Source: Dactylellina haptotyla (lineage: Eukaryota; Ascomycota; Orbiliomycetes; Orbiliales; Orbiliaceae). Taken from it: a DNA stretch of 64,000 nt. A model generated the notes under the pieces. It worked only from the letters and a program-made list of their open reading frames with translations. It did not search any database and had not been told where the DNA came from. Location of the stretch: NCBI GenBank assembly GCA_031310005.1, contig CM062382.1, forward strand, positions 1,240,001 to 1,304,000, in the 5' to 3' direction. The position numbers were made by a program, and so were the translations under genes. Below, one piece after another: positions 1 to 12,800 of the stretch (the first letter of the stretch is position 1; the number at the start of each line of letters is the position of its first letter).

Positions 1-266
1 ATGTCACACCAGTGAACGCATACGGGTTAATGTTGTTTGGGGGTGGTGGGTTAGAATTAGATATGAGCGGGCGGGGTGTCAAAGTAGACGGGTGGTTGAG
101 AGTCAAATGCTGGTTGAGGATCGGGGTGCTAGTTAGGCTGTTGCGGGTGCTGTTGGACGAGGAGCTGCAGAGGAAGGTTGAGGATCCGGATTTGGATCTG
201 GGGAATAGTGAGGCGGCTGGGTTGGTGAGGAGGTTGATTGAGTTTGACGGGATGGATCCGGCGTAG
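1..266 (+). CDS. DEAH-box RNA helicase, C-terminal fragment
   Basis: Open reading frame that runs in from the window edge (frame of base 3) and stops with TAG at 264-266, so only about the last 87 residues are visible. The segment reads VTPVNAYGLMLFGGG, then VKVDGW, then a helix with RIGVLVRLLRVLLDEEL. This order (TP-N-x-LFGG, VDGW, R-x-x-VLV-x-x-LR-x-x-LD) is the end of the oligonucleotide-binding C-terminal domain of large DEAH/RHA helicases of the DHX57/YLR419W kind. Those proteins unwind RNA or remodel ribonucleoprotein using ATP. The helicase core lies outside the window, so the exact paralogue cannot be decided. It is convergent with the GH16 gene, about 590 nt away. A GTG at base 12 is simply an internal codon. 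Confidence 0.65.
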   Translation, partial: VTPVNAYGLMLFGGGGLELDMSGRGVKVDGWLRVKCWLRIGVLVRLLRVLLDEELQRKVEDPDLDLGNSEAAGLVRRLIEFDGMDPA

Positions 267-857
267 GTGGACGGAGACGGATACTAACTATCGTGACTAT
301 AAATGTGGTATTTTAGTGGCGATATGTGTTGGGGTGGTTGGTGACACGGAGATTTATAGATATCTCTAGACTGGTGCCTAGATTATGCGGCGTAGATAAT
401 CTGGTTTTTTTCTTAGTAAGCTATCTTGAATGTTTGGGTATATGTACCGATAGAATATCTCACCGAATAAACTAGGGTTTTGTTCTCTGTATTCCGTGTC
501 TTAGCATGTGTTACAGAGAAAAGGCACCGAATACGAGGAATGAGTAGACGGTGTTGCATTGGGCTAGTCCCTCGTTTTCAATTAGTGAATATTATAGCGA
601 GAGGGGTAACAGACAGGAAAAGAGAAATTATAACCTGTGATAGTGCTATTATGTTGATTGTGGTGTAGTCGAAGGCCACATGTGGTAATGTGTGAGAACG
701 TGAATTTGGAAATAAAGGCAATACGAATGGGACCGTAGACAAAAGCATAACGATGATGAAGAATTATAACACCATCTACCGTGGCAAACTTGACCTACCA
801 CATCCATCCATTTCCTCAAATAACATCATGTCCAAATAAAGAGAAGACGCTATAGTT
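267..857. other. convergent 3' flanks of helicase and GH16 genes
   Basis: About 590 nt between the stop codons of two convergent genes. It is AT-rich with only short open frames. I see no gene, RNA or repeat; it should contain both polyadenylation regions. Confidence 0.5.
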
Positions 858-2194
858 TCAGTACAATAAATGCATATACCCACCAATCCTCGGCCGCCAC
901 TCCCCCAGCATGAACCCTAAAACGGGTATCCCCCACTGCAAGAACAGCATCCAGACCCCCAACCCGCTCCCAATCGCCTCCGACCTCCTCTTCGCTCCAC
1001 CGCTCGTCTTCTCCTCGTAAACAGTCTGGTTATACGTCGCATTCCTGGTCGGGTCATTACTGAAAAAGTAAGGCAACTCGTCGGGACTAACGCCTTCATA
1101 CCTCGGCGGACCCACAGGACTCGGAATCTGACATACCCCGCCGCCTCCGACAGCTTCACACCGTTCCTGATGATCTTTCTGTCGTTGTGAATCCGAAGAA
1201 TTAAAGTACGCTTTCACATAAGTTAGTACCAACGCGGCGTTACCCTCTGGCGGCCCGGCGCTCCAGAGCGGATTCCCGTTCGACCAGTGCGTGATCACGA
1301 TGTGTCCCGGTTGCTGCGGGAATAAAGTCGTGTTTGAAATCGTCCAGATCTGTTTCCCGTCTTGGTACCAGGTTATCGCTGACGGGGTCCAATCGAAGCG
1401 CAGCTCGTGGATTTGGGCAGACGTGTTGTACGGAAGATCCGCGACTTGGTAGGTGCCCGGGAGGGCATCGAGGTTGGTGCCGCCGACGGGGGTGTGGAGG
1501 ACCAGATTTATCAGGGTGTCCGTGGCGTTTATCTGGCGGGAGAGGAGTTCAATATCGATCTCTTGGTTGTCATCGTGGTACCAGTAGAATCCGAAGCATG
1601 TGCCTGGGTATTTAGTAGTTCTGTATCCGATTCTGAAGGTACCGTAAAACATGTCATTGCGCGTGGAGTCTAATTCGGCGCCCATGAGGTACTTTTCGCC
1701 ATTGATAAGCGTGTAATTGTGCGGAACGAGGAGATTCAGGCCTGCCTGGCCGCCATATATTCCAGTAGCGTCAATGCTTAGGTTTACAGCTGGATTTGGG
1801 ACAATGGCTTCGAGAACGGTAGCTCGCCCGTACGGCCCCAGTGCGGCCACAGGGTCCTTAATTCACGTTATTATGATTAGTTATCAGATATGATATTCGA
1901 GAAGCTGCCTCAACTCACAAGCTGCCAAACTTGAGGACGCCAGTCAAAGTCATTTTTGAAGTTTTTGATCTTGGTGAAGTCTGATTCAAGGAGATCTGTA
2001 AAGACAGCATACTCTGGATCCGAGGTAGAATTTACAGAGTAGCCGCATTCACAAGAAGCTTGGAGTAGTTAGCCCTCCTGTAGGATGGGTGCACCAATTC
2101 GGGGTTGGAGGTGTAGTCTTAGCTTACAAGAAACGAGCGATATAAACCAGGCAGCAAAAACGCACACCAAAGAGTATACACGGAGTAGGGCCAT
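858..2194 (-). CDS. GH16 endo-beta-glucanase-like protein, secreted/membrane anchored
   Basis: Spliced model of 401 aa: exons 2194-2128, 2058-1919 and 1856-858; introns start GTAAGC and GTGAGT and end AAG and AAG. Residues 1-22 (MALLRVYSLVCVFAAWFISL) are a signal peptide, followed by a SCECGY motif usual just after the signal in fungal GH16 proteins. The catalytic motif E-I-D-I-E lies at about residues 168-172, giving nucleophile and acid/base glutamates inside a concanavalin-A-like beta-sandwich. The family cleaves or transfers beta-1,3(4)-glucans, so action at the cell wall or outside the cell is likely. A hydrophobic segment near residues 365-387, followed by a basic tail, suggests a C-terminal membrane anchor. 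The start was chosen for the signal peptide; an in-frame upstream ATG at 2293 would hide it. Substrate cannot be told from sequence. Confidence 0.85.
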
Positions 2195-3265
2195 TGCGTG
2201 GGCTAGTGGGTCTATGGTGGATATTATTCTTCTTTGTGTGGAAGCGCTAGAAAGATCTAGAATTGCTAGGACGGATATCTTGTTAGCCCCCATCTACACT
2301 CATCAGAGACGGAATTCCAGATACTAGCCCGAAGCTCCTAAAAGGCTTATGATGGAGCTAAGAAAGGAGGGGATTACCCAGGAGTGAACTATGATGGTTA
2401 AAATTGACGTGAAGGAGGGCAACCAGTAGTAGGTGTTATCCCCTTTGGCAGACATTATACACATCTGCTGCTCACGGTATTCTGCGGTCCATCACGACTT
2501 GCTTTAAATGTGTTGGAAACATGTAGACATATCCTATATAACTCTTATTTCCCAGCCTTGTACCAAGGCGCAGATTATTTCCAGCTGCACTAAGGAAATC
2601 AACTGTAAAGGAAAATAGATATGGCAGAGGAGACTAAAGAGCACAATCCTAGTAAGTTGAGGCTTCAAAAACTAGGATTCGGTTCAACAGAGATATTACA
2701 CAATCACTAGATGCTCGCATACGTGTCACTTGGAAAGTCAAGTAAAAGGTGAAAGGTATCTCTATAGTGGAATTCCTATAGTACAATGAGAAACTCGAAA
2801 TAGGGTATACACACGAAAGTATGGTCGCTGTAAAACAGCAGAACAAAAAAAAACAAAAAAAACAAAGACGATTAAAACGCCATCCGGAACGAGTTCCCAT
2901 AAACGCCATGAAACAACAGTAATAGTAAAGACACGAAGAAAGGGCGGTAAATATAACTCGCTATGCGTGTCGGTCGTTATGCAGGTCTGAAGGGAAATAC
3001 AACAAAGTAACTGTTGTACGAGGGACATGATTAATGACAAGGATTGGAGCGTAAATGTTAGTATAGTCGGATACTTAGTTGTCTCCGTTGCTCCCTGTCC
3101 ATGTGCTAAAAGGTGTAAAAGGTGATAAAAAAGTGAAAGCAAAAAAAAGTAACAAGAAAGAATTATATCGACAATGGCGATAACGACTACCCTCTACCCG
3201 AGTGAATGCAGTATAAGTCTACTGGGGCATATTGAAATAAAAAAATATAGAAAAAAGGCGCTCCC
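2195..3265. other. intergenic region between GH16 5' end and cyclin 3' end
   Basis: About 1.07 kb upstream of the GH16 gene and downstream of the cyclin extension. Open frames of 60-126 codons on both strands have no recognisable domain and T/A-biased composition. The GH16 promoter should be here; I see no distinct motif. Confidence 0.4.
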
Positions 3266-3595
3266 TTAATTAGGTCTGTTCCACATGCCTTTCACTGGCA
3301 TCTCGTTTCCAAAGTGCCAGTACGGTGAACGGTAAGCGAACGGATGCGTGAATTTAGTTCCGTCGGTCGGAATATCCGCAATAAAGTTTGTGCCGTGAGG
3401 CGATAGCCGCACTGGAACCACGCCCTTACCATTCTCCCGCTGCGAACGATTTCGCAAAAAACCTAGTGCGCCTTTGGTACCCTTTTCAAGATACCACTTG
3501 TTTCGAAGTATGGGTAAGCATGCCACACCTTCACCATCCAACACCAGCCTGTTCCAGACATCCCACGGTTTCTTGATGCTCGAGTCGAGTGGTTT
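3266..3595 (-). other. 109-codon in-frame open extension after cyclin stop
   Basis: Directly after the TAG of the cyclin gene (3598-3596) the same frame stays open for 109 codons and ends at 3266. The first in-frame ATGs lie only about ten codons from the end (GNEMPVKGMW), so it cannot start independently without an intron. The composition is protein-like: KWYLEKGTKGALGF, then VVPVRLSPHGTNF, then SPYWHFGNEMPVKG. I do not recognise a family. It could be a read-through extension, a remnant of a longer cyclin tail, or part of a small separate gene spliced from upstream. Function unknown. Confidence 0.35.
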
Positions 3596-5920
3596 CTATG
3601 CATAGACTTGCTGCAACACATTAGATGCCTTGACGGTATCCACGGCGTGGGCGCCGACGTCACGGTTCTTCGGAGGTGCCATCTTCTTGGTCGACTTCTT
3701 CGAGGTTTTCTTAGAGTACCCGCTCATGTCGTAGTCTTCTGGCTGGTACGAGGTCCCTAGGGTTTGGAATTGAGCCATCATCCACTTCTCGACAAAGGCG
3801 GCAACGCGCTTGAACTTTTTGTCGCTGTATTTGTGGAAGGTAGCTGGGTGATGAACCTGGGGAATTCCCATCATCTCAATGAGAACCTCGATGGCCGGTC
3901 GGAGTTGCTCGGCAGTGTAGCCACTAAAGTGGACGTGCTTAACATTCTAGGCAGAGGGGGGAAGGTTAGCAGACGAGTAGATACGCAAGGTGGGAAGATG
4001 AAAGGATTTACCCAGTCGCCCTCATTCAACATGATCATTGCGAGATAGTAACACGCAGCGGTCGTGTAGCTCATGGGGGTACCGACGAAGCGAGTGTCCA
4101 TCAAGGTACTCTCCAAGAAGTACTTGGCCAAGGCACGAATATCCCATTGGTAGTGGTCTGCAGTAGAAATGTATCGCAAGAAGTTCATTGGACCGGGAGC
4201 ATTAATTTCCCAGTTGTTGACTCTCAGGATATAAGACTCGCAGGCACGAATCTCCTCAGCCGTGTACGCCTCGTCGACCATATAAATAAGGCTGTCGATC
4301 GATGGAGGATGAATTTCTTCGTATTTAGCGGCGATGAAAAGGGCAGTTATGCCGACTAGCTGAAGCTGGTCGACTGGAATGGCCTTGCGGGTGAGGAATC
4401 GGTCGATAATGTTGACAGCATTGTAGAGTGTCTCAGAGACCATCTGGAATCTATCGTGGACTTCGATCAGCCAGTCAATCAACGTGGCGCGCATATCCCA
4501 GCGGAGCTCGGGCTGGTTGGCCATGTATTGAGGGTCGGCTAAGTAGTTCAACTAAGAATTAAGTTAGTAAGTGTGAATATCAATATGCAATGGCGTTAAA
4601 GAGTACTCACGTCAAGTTCCATGAGGTAGGAGAGAATCTCGTCAGCATACTCGCCGACGTAGTTCGGATCATTATCATCCAACATGGGATCACGGAAAGA
4701 CGGGTGATCGCAAATTTCGTGGGCCCTGGCCACCTCCCTTCGGATCTCATCATTCCATTGGGGGAACAAGCCACCATTTACCAACCGTGTCTCATTAGTG
4801 TCGGCTGGAGGGTTGCATTGCTTCCCGAATTCGTTCTTCTTGGTTTCAACAATAGGGTCTGCTGAAGGGGGTCGTTTCCCACGTTCCGGGTGTTCGGCCT
4901 TCCACTCTGCTTCTTGCTCAGCTAGGTATGCAGTACATGCCAGTGGCGAGAGCATTTCGTCCGGAGTAATGGTACTACCATACGGACGCTTCGAGGTGTC
5001 AACCGGGCACTGGACGGCGACAACAGTAGCTCCACCATCGACTTTCTTCAGCCGAATGACTTCGGCGTCGGGATCATCGGTATGAGACGGGGGGTTTACA
5101 GGGACGGAAGGTTGAGGTGGGGCCGAGATATTCTCAAAAAGAGGAGCAATAGCAGCTATAAACGGGTCGCCCATCATGAATTCAGGAATGTGGGTCCTGG
5201 GCTTAGCGGCAGCCGGTTCGGCGGCTGGAACGGCGGGGAGGTGTTCCTCGATCGTAGAAATTGTTTTGAGGGGAGCGACGACATTGGCTGGAACATCAGA
5301 GGTGGCGTTGAGGGAAACGGCTGGCTCTGGTTCATCCCGGTAAACAAAGGGTCTCTTTCGGGCACCCTGCTGCTGGGATGCATTACCAAGGCCAGTCTGG
5401 GGTTGCTCGGCCTTAACGGTAACCTTATTTTGGATCTGATTCTCCTCATTGTCACGATAGACCATCGGCCTCGAGGACGCCTGGTGAGCCTTAGCACCGG
5501 TGGCGACGGAAGCCGTGCTGTTCTTAGCAGCGAGCGGTTTGCCGCGAACGGCAGGTTTGGACAAGCCTCCCTTTAGGGTCTGGTCGTTAACCTTATTGGC
5601 GACCGTTGATTCGTATCTGGTTGCATCGGCGAGTGCAACGCGCTTAGCGGGTTGGTCGAGACGTTTCCTGGAGCCGGAGGCAGGCTTGGTGCCGGCGGCA
5701 GAGGCCATCATCTTACGACGACCGATGGCAACACCAATCTGGTTCTCATCGCGGATGCGAGTCTTTCGCAACGGCTAGGGGGGGAGTAGTCAGCAAATTT
5801 TTGTCACCAAACAAAAAAAACCCTCCCCGAAAAAACACAACAAAACAAGAATACAAATGAGACGAAGCGGTGCAAAAAAAAGGGATTGAAATGATGAATT
5901 GGTCTTACCTTAGCGTCCAT
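3596..5920 (-). CDS. G2/M B-type cyclin (Clb/Cdc13/NimE family)
   Basis: Model of 688 aa from exons 5920-5909 (only MDAK), 5774-4611, 4551-4012 and 3946-3596; intron ends GTAAGA..TAG, GTGAGT..TAG and GTAAAT..TAG. B-type cyclins bind and activate Cdc2/Cdk1 to drive mitosis. The cyclin N fold holds the signature RATLIDWLIEVHDRF and then MVSETLYNAVNIIDRF; the C-terminal cyclin fold follows (SYTTAACYYLAMIMLNEGDW onward). A D-box-like R-V-A-L-A-D-A-T-R at residues 49-57 and a DEN motif near residue 13 fit APC/C-directed degradation, although the usual final Asn of the D-box is Arg. The tail is Lys-rich (SKKTSKKSTKKMAPPK). It is longer than many fungal B cyclins (~480 aa) because of an extended Ala/Pro-rich N-terminal region. 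The first exon is just four codons, so the start depends on correct splicing. Confidence 0.93.
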
Positions 5921-6850
5921 GGTTAGAAAACAGGAAAGGAGATAGTAGAATAAAGAATAGAGAACGGAGTCGTTAAGTTTGACGGAACAAAGAGTCGTGA
6001 TGTGGAGATCGTAGGAAAGAGTAAAGTCGTACGTGTATTTCGTGATTGCCGTCAGGTTAGCAGCCGTGATGGGGGAGGGAGAGGATTCCTGACGGATTGA
6101 AACACAATTATATTGACATTCAGGAGATGGAGAGGCAGAGGCCGCGGCGGCGGTCAGAGCGTGGATGAGATGCTGTTCCTGCTGGTGGTGCTCGTCGTCC
6201 TGATCGCGAGGGAGAAACTTCCTGGTGGCGGCGAGCAGGAAGCGAAGCGGGTAGGGGGGGATGGCGGCGGTTGTCGACGTTGGGTAGGATGATGGCGGGT
6301 GGTGGTTGACGAAGAAGAGGAAGAAGAAGGGGAGAGGCAGAGAAGACGAGTAGCAGTAATAGTAGAAATAGCAGTAATGGCGATGCTGGACAACGGCGGT
6401 CGTGCCGTGGAAGGCCATGGTGTTGAGTTGTTGTTGCGGCGGCGACAATAACATGTTGCTGGATGCGGCTGGTCGGGCGGCGGATCCCTGCATTCAAGCC
6501 ACAGATCGTCGTGCGGGCGATGGCTGGTGGCACAACAACAGGAAACAACAACACTCGCTCGATTCGTTTGAGATGTGAGAATGATAATATACGCTCTAAC
6601 GACGGGCACCGTTGGAAGAGGAAGGGAGGAGCAGAGAAGAGAGGAAGTCCTGACCCTTCGTCCTCAACGGGGGAGCAGGTGGTCTTTGAAGCTGCGTCTA
6701 CCGCCGTTCTCCCAGCACCCAGCCGGAATCCGTGGTGGTGCTGCTGTGGCTGACCCCCCGCCGCTGCCATTGTTCCCATAGAAACCCCACCACGACACGG
6801 CCCTCTTCGTCAATTCGCTGCACTTGCGGACATCCGACGCCCAGTCTAGC
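5921..6850. promoter_or_regulatory. cyclin upstream region
   Basis: Region immediately 5' of the minus-strand cyclin start. Long open frames exist on the minus strand here, but they are low in complexity (Thr/Ser/His/Pro runs) and change frame with no domain, as expected of a GC-varied leader or promoter. No specific cell-cycle motif could be assigned. Confidence 0.35.
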
Positions 6851-9800
6851 CCAACCTCGTGTGGCCAGCAGGCACAGCGTCGGATTCCCCCCGCGGCCGG
6901 ACGGTTGCCCTCGACTGTGCAGAATCGAGCATCTACAGCCGCTCATCGCCCCACCGACGCCCCCCCTTCGACGTCAATGCTGCATAGACTATCCGCGATT
7001 GGGGGCAGGCACGGGTCGGTAATTGCTCAATTTCGTTACACCTGCGTCCTGGACTAGACCTCGCGTCGGCAAGGGACCATTTTCTGGGGGGAGGCGTCGG
7101 GTCCGCATGCTCGATCGATGCGTCTCCAAGCCCTCCCCATTATGTCCCACCCATATGGAGACGCCGTCGGACGGAGAGGCACAGGCACCGAGCAGGAGCA
7201 GGAGCAGGAACAGGAACCGATCTCGACCTCCACGGCAACAACACAAGGACTATCGATTTATGTGTTGAGGCGTGTGTTGCAGGCCCTGCACCCCTGCATG
7301 CGCCAAGCACAGGCCAACGCGAACGTAGCGCCCGACGTCATCGCCCGGCCCCGTCGCGTCTTCCCGCACCCAAAAACTCAAAAGAAACGACGACGCGCTC
7401 TCGCCTGGTCACCTGACCCCCGTTTTCGCAGTCCCCGTTTTTTGTGTTCCCGTCCCCGGCGCCCAAAAATACGCTCGCCCGCTCACGTCGCTGACGTCGT
7501 CGCCCGCCTTCCCGTTTCCATCGTGGAATGTGTGACTACGGCTTCACCGATTCTAAAAGCGGGCATTCGGCATTTCCTCCCCCAACGATCACGGGCGAAA
7601 AGCTTATCGCTGCTGCGCACCCGGCTCAGGGCTGAACCAAGTTCCCCAAGTCCGTGCGAACGACCTGCCCACACACAAAAAAATAAAAATACCAGCAAAA
7701 AACAAGAAGCGAGGGGATGTGGTCACCGGAACTAGCAAGACCTCAAACATCACCCGCATCGGCAGAGCGAGCGGCGCTACTATCGCAATCGATAGAGGTA
7801 GGTACGTACTGTCCGGTCTGACAAGTGTTTTCCCTTCTCAGCCCAGCCTGCTCCCCTTCCCCCGCCTCGCTCCTTTTCATTTGCAGAGCAGCGGCCAAAA
7901 AAAGATTCCACGACAAGGCTAGCAAGCATCTGCGCAAAATACTCAGTGAGAAAAAAAGAAGACCTGTTCAATCGGTGGCTTGCGACTCGTTCTTTCACTC
8001 TCCTTACTTCGCTGCCCTCGGCGGATGGGGCCAGTTCCAGTCCCACTTCTGAAACGTGCAAAAGCCGCGCATTTCCCAGCGATGGATGGATGGGAGATCT
8101 TTCGGAGTCCCACTTGTTTTTTCTGCTTTCTTGTCTCCGCTTTGCTCTCTCTCCTTGGCTACCCTCTGCCACATTGGATGTGCAAGGGTGAGAAAGAAGA
8201 AAAAGGAGCGACGAATCGTGGTTGGTTCGTTACAAACCGTCAAACTTGGGTACTTGTCTCTTGATTTCCATTCTGTGGCGTGCATAACCCAAATGTAAAA
8301 AAACACGAAAGAAAGAAAGAAAAAAAGAGGAGCGAGTCAAAGGGAGTTTTTCTCTGCATGCATGCAAATATGCAACAAACGCATAGGAAAAGCAAGCCGA
8401 TTTTCAACTTGGTTTTTTTCTCTCTCGAAATTCTTGTCTCGCTTTTTACGGCTGCGACATTCGAGGCGAGGCGGCGAGGCCTAGACAAAGAAAGAATTTA
8501 AACGACAACATATACATTACATGCAACATCGCCGCATGTGTGGTATAAAAGTTGTACCCCACAACCTAGCCCAACATTTACTGATACTCCCAAGTGACAT
8601 GTTCGAACAAATATTCTACATTAACCAGCTCGGGAAATTTCTGCAGAAAATGCAGCAAACGTAAACAAAAAGAAAACGAAATAGAGGGTTAGTCCTTCAA
8701 GCTAACAGAACACTGCAGAGGCAAAACTGTTTCAGTTTTGCTATTCCCTTGCTATTCACCGAACTAGTAGCTTGCATCCTTCCCCTCATTCCCTCGCTCT
8801 TCTCTTCGCGCGCTACCATGTAGATGAGCTGGCTTTGCTGCCGAGTTCGAATCCCTGTGAAATTCCTCGTGAGACCCAAGTGGGGACAGTAAAGAAAAGA
8901 GTTTCAGCAGCTTAAAAGAACAACAATGAGAGATCGCGGCAATCGAAGAAAATGAGAGGTCGGCATGTTACGTGCATGTGGATTCTTCCATCGGAGCATT
9001 TTTGCATCCCATTTCTCTAGAGCCAGGGCTCCAGCCAGCCACGAGGAGAAAGGGAATATTTTGATATCACGATAGTCATGTCTCAATCAAGCTTAACTCT
9101 CAATATTGCAATGGTATCATTATTCCGTAAGGGAAACCTTTCCATGGACAGGTTTTTTTTTTGTCTAAGGCGGCAAAAAGCGAAGAGGGGATGACCATAT
9201 AGAAGGAGGGGTAGTAGTAACAAGATTTTTTTTATACTAGCCCCTCCATTAGCTTGGAAAAATAGAAAAAAATAAAATAATAAATGACTAAACTTAAACG
9301 ATAGAAATACACTATATCGTATTGAATGACACCCATCGGGCTACTCCAATCGAATTCCAGCCAGTCTATTCCATCGTTCCAAGGCGCCGGCGAACACATA
9401 TAGCCCAGGACCTCCGCATCCTCCTTCTCGATTTGAACATCTTTCCATCCATCCACACTCATATTCGGTGTTACCGCCTGCAAAATGGACAGAAAATAAT
9501 ATAAAATCGCAACATATAGTATTAGAAATATACTTCGAAATATCAGGCCCGTCCGAAACCGTATACGGTATAGATACGACCTAGACGCACGCCTCGTTCG
9601 AGCCCCTCGGTCTCTCGTCAAGGACTTCTATATCCAGGAAGCATCCTCTGCTACTCCCGGATGACGGCGGACGCTTATACCATATTTGATTCGGAAATGC
9701 AGAATATCTCTATATGAAAAGTATGATTTTCGAGTGTAAGTTTTTTTTTTTTTCGGCGGGAATAAGCAGGATCCTGCTGCGGAAAGTCTAGTCAGGGCGG

Positions 9801-12800
9801 GAAATATACGGCTGTGCAGGTGCAGAATCTGTTGGATATCCTGTGCCTGTGCCTTTTTTACCCCCTTTCACTTCGATTCTGACTGCCCCTCCCTCTTCCC
9901 ACCCCTCGTTTTTTCCCAATCTTCACTTCTATAGTCGGTGTGAGAAAGAGGAATAAGAGGGGATTGTGTAATCATGCTAGTATATGTTGGCGGGTTTCGC
10001 AGAAGGAAGGGCTAGGCTAGAAGATCCTTGGGATCACACTATTCTCGGATCGCCGCCGCCGCGTCGTAGAATTTCTAAAAATCCTGTTGGCGGGAAGAGA
10101 AGGAAGGTTGACTGCCTTGGCTACGGTTGAATCAGCCCGGGAAATCGAACCATGCTAGAGCCTTCTTTATTCCGTTTACTAATACCCTGCAGCAGGGTTT
10201 GCAGCATTCGGTTTGGAATCGGCATTGATGCGATGCAATGTTGGTATCGCTTTGCCTCTTCTTCTGTCATGACTCTTATAGATGTTGTATCTTTTTTTGT
10301 GGGAATAGCTTCCCGTGTTCTCTATATCCCGTCGATCGTATTTGGATTTGTTTCTGCACATCGACAGGACAAGGCGCAACATTGTTGGGCAAACCGAGCT
10401 GAGCGATTCCTAATAGTCAGCTCGCACGGGATGGTATAGATGACGGTTAGATCTCAACAGGTAAGGGATATCTTACCAAATCTTTCGGCGGTACAAGGAG
10501 GTGAGGGGGAACAGATGGCCGACCCAACCAGTCGCTCGCCCATCGCACTCGCACTCGTATCGACCGCATGTAATAGTCGCGATCCGTCATATTCAGGTCT
10601 ATACCTGCCCCTCTCTCCCTCTGTCCATCCCATATTGAGCGGCCGCCGTCGGCATTCAAAGACCGAAACAGGGGGTTGCGATTCTTAGGTTCTCCGTCCT
10701 TGTCACCGTAGACGAAAGGAAAAAGAAAATTTTTTGTTAGCGGTAGAAGTGTACCAAGAACTCGATTTTCGATCATGTCGCCCGTCCGTTCGGTGGTTTT
10801 CCTTGCCGTCGGTTGCCCTGATCGTTTTTGCAACATTTACTCCGAGGGACCCAGGAGTATATGGACGAAATGGTGGCGGGCGTCGACCATGTTGGGGAGA
10901 GTTCGGGTTACTGCGCCAGGCGCACCATTTTCTTAGTTCGCGAAAAAGGATGATTTATAGTGGTATGGTGGTTTTTGAATCGCAGTCGCAAGATGGGAGG
11001 GGAAAGGTGGTCGGGCTTGCAGGAAAAAAGTTATTCTGTGTTCGCCGTGTCTTGAACGTCTCCCCCCTCCATCGAGAGATGGTTTTCGCCCATATGGTTT
11101 GTGGTTTTTTTTAGGCGGTGAAGCGAAGTATGGCAGAGAAGGCTCCTTGGAAAGGTGGAGTGCGTTTGGAATCTAATTTAGTGTGATGGGTGCTGCGACT
11201 GCGTTTAACCAGCCGCAACAATTAACGATGGCCCAGTCGTTAGTAGGCAATATCGAATGTGTTTAAACCTTAGTTACGTGTATTCCTGGATCTTATTGAG
11301 GTAAAAGAAGAAAGAATAATAATCGGATACCATTGCTTTTCTTGGCTTGTTGTACATGGCCGTTTCGAGCCAACGACTTGCATGATTGCGTTTCTGCAGG
11401 CAGACCCGATGATTAGATGTTCGAAGTGTGTCGCCATACGCCCAACGTCTTGCATATGGCGTATTTGTTTTTTTTTCGGTCTCTTGTTATCTTCTAGTTT
11501 TTGGGTTTACCGTACTGCCTTGCTTTTGGGAAATCCGGGAGGCAAAAGAAGACATGTTAATGCTTAAGATGGGTCTGCTTTTAGAAAGCGAATTGCGCAG
11601 CGTATACGACGTTACCTTTTAGCGAGTGTGATTAGGTCAGTCGGGTTTTAGCATATGCAAATGGCTATGATGTGTATTCTGTCCACGGAAGCGGACCGAG
11701 CAGGGGTTTGATACACATTTGGTCGTTTTCTGGGCCAGGCCATTTTTCTGTCTGTGATCGATTGACGGGAGCTCTGTTGTTTTGGAAAGTTTCTAGGGAT
11801 AGCCCCCGCCCGTAGAACAAGAGAAAAAGTACCGTACGAGTAATATTCCGTAATGATACCGCCTGGTGAGGAGAAGGGAACGTCTTTGCCGACGCCAATA
11901 CCCTTGGAATCGTAGGCGATGGATTGGCCGCTAAGGAAACGATAGGAAAGCAACTTTTCGTTTTCCTTTGCAGGGAAAAAGAAACCAAGTGCACCTACTA
12001 TGTTCAGCGGGTTTTCTTCGAGGAATGCGCACATGCATCGAATGCGATCGAAGTGGAAAATATGCTAGTCTCAAGGTTTGGGATTTCGCACACACAAGAT
12101 AGCGAATCGAGTGCAGGTAAAAAAATTCTAAAATATCCGAGGTAGCTGCTGGCAGCGCTGCAGCTATGGCGGTCGACGGAACGCCGTGCGAAAAGCATGG
12201 GGTGAAAGAGAGCGATTGAGCGCCTGTCATGACTTCATGAGAGTTTTTCGCTCCGAGAGCGATTTTCCTCTTTTTTGCTCTCGAGGGTTTCGGGCTCACG
12301 AGAAAGTTTATATATAGGCGGCACGGCGCAGATGATGGGTTTTGGTCTGGGGATACCGCCAGATTTGATTCAGATGTTTTCTTTTCCCGATTTTTTTAAC
12401 TCGTTGGCCTGGGCTGGAAAGAAAAGGGTGTGATGGAAAAACGAGCGCTTGATGACGCCTGTCAGCAACTGAGCCATGCGACACACCTGTCCATTCCTTG
12501 GAAAATGGGGCTTGCTTGATTCAAAGCTTGCGAAGCGTCGATGTATATATTTTCGCAGTGCAGCGAGCCAACGGACGAGTTACTTTTATACATTTCGATT
12601 TGTATATACCTGCAAGCAAAGTTCCGTAGCTGTAACTATGTCTGTAGAGGCAGCAGCAGGACGAGAATTCAACGGAAGAGAGCTCGTGGCGAACGCCGTT
12701 TCGGCCATTTTGCGACGAGCGAAACGAAACGAGCCACCGCCGGGGCAGGGGATCCGGAGAAGGAAAGAAAATGTGACGAGGGTTTTTGCGACTTGTGCGG

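Noticed and set aside
5804-6779. Overlapping 150-229-codon frames upstream of the cyclin
   Set aside because: Low complexity (His/Thr/Ser/Pro), all frames open at once, and they overlap the cyclin's first exon and intron.
7118-7735. 205-codon plus-strand frame in the 10 kb gap
   Set aside because: Arg/Pro/Ser-rich with an EQEQEQ run from a GAGCAG repeat; no domain, and the GC-rich local composition explains the open frame.
8815-8880. tRNA-like GAGTTCGAATCCC sequence
   Set aside because: T-stem arms flanking TTCGAAT do not pair on either strand and no acceptor or D-stem could be found.
10447-10836. 129-codon minus-strand frame
   Set aside because: Partly protein-like but without homologous motif, splice context or continuation; overlaps another open frame on the opposite strand.
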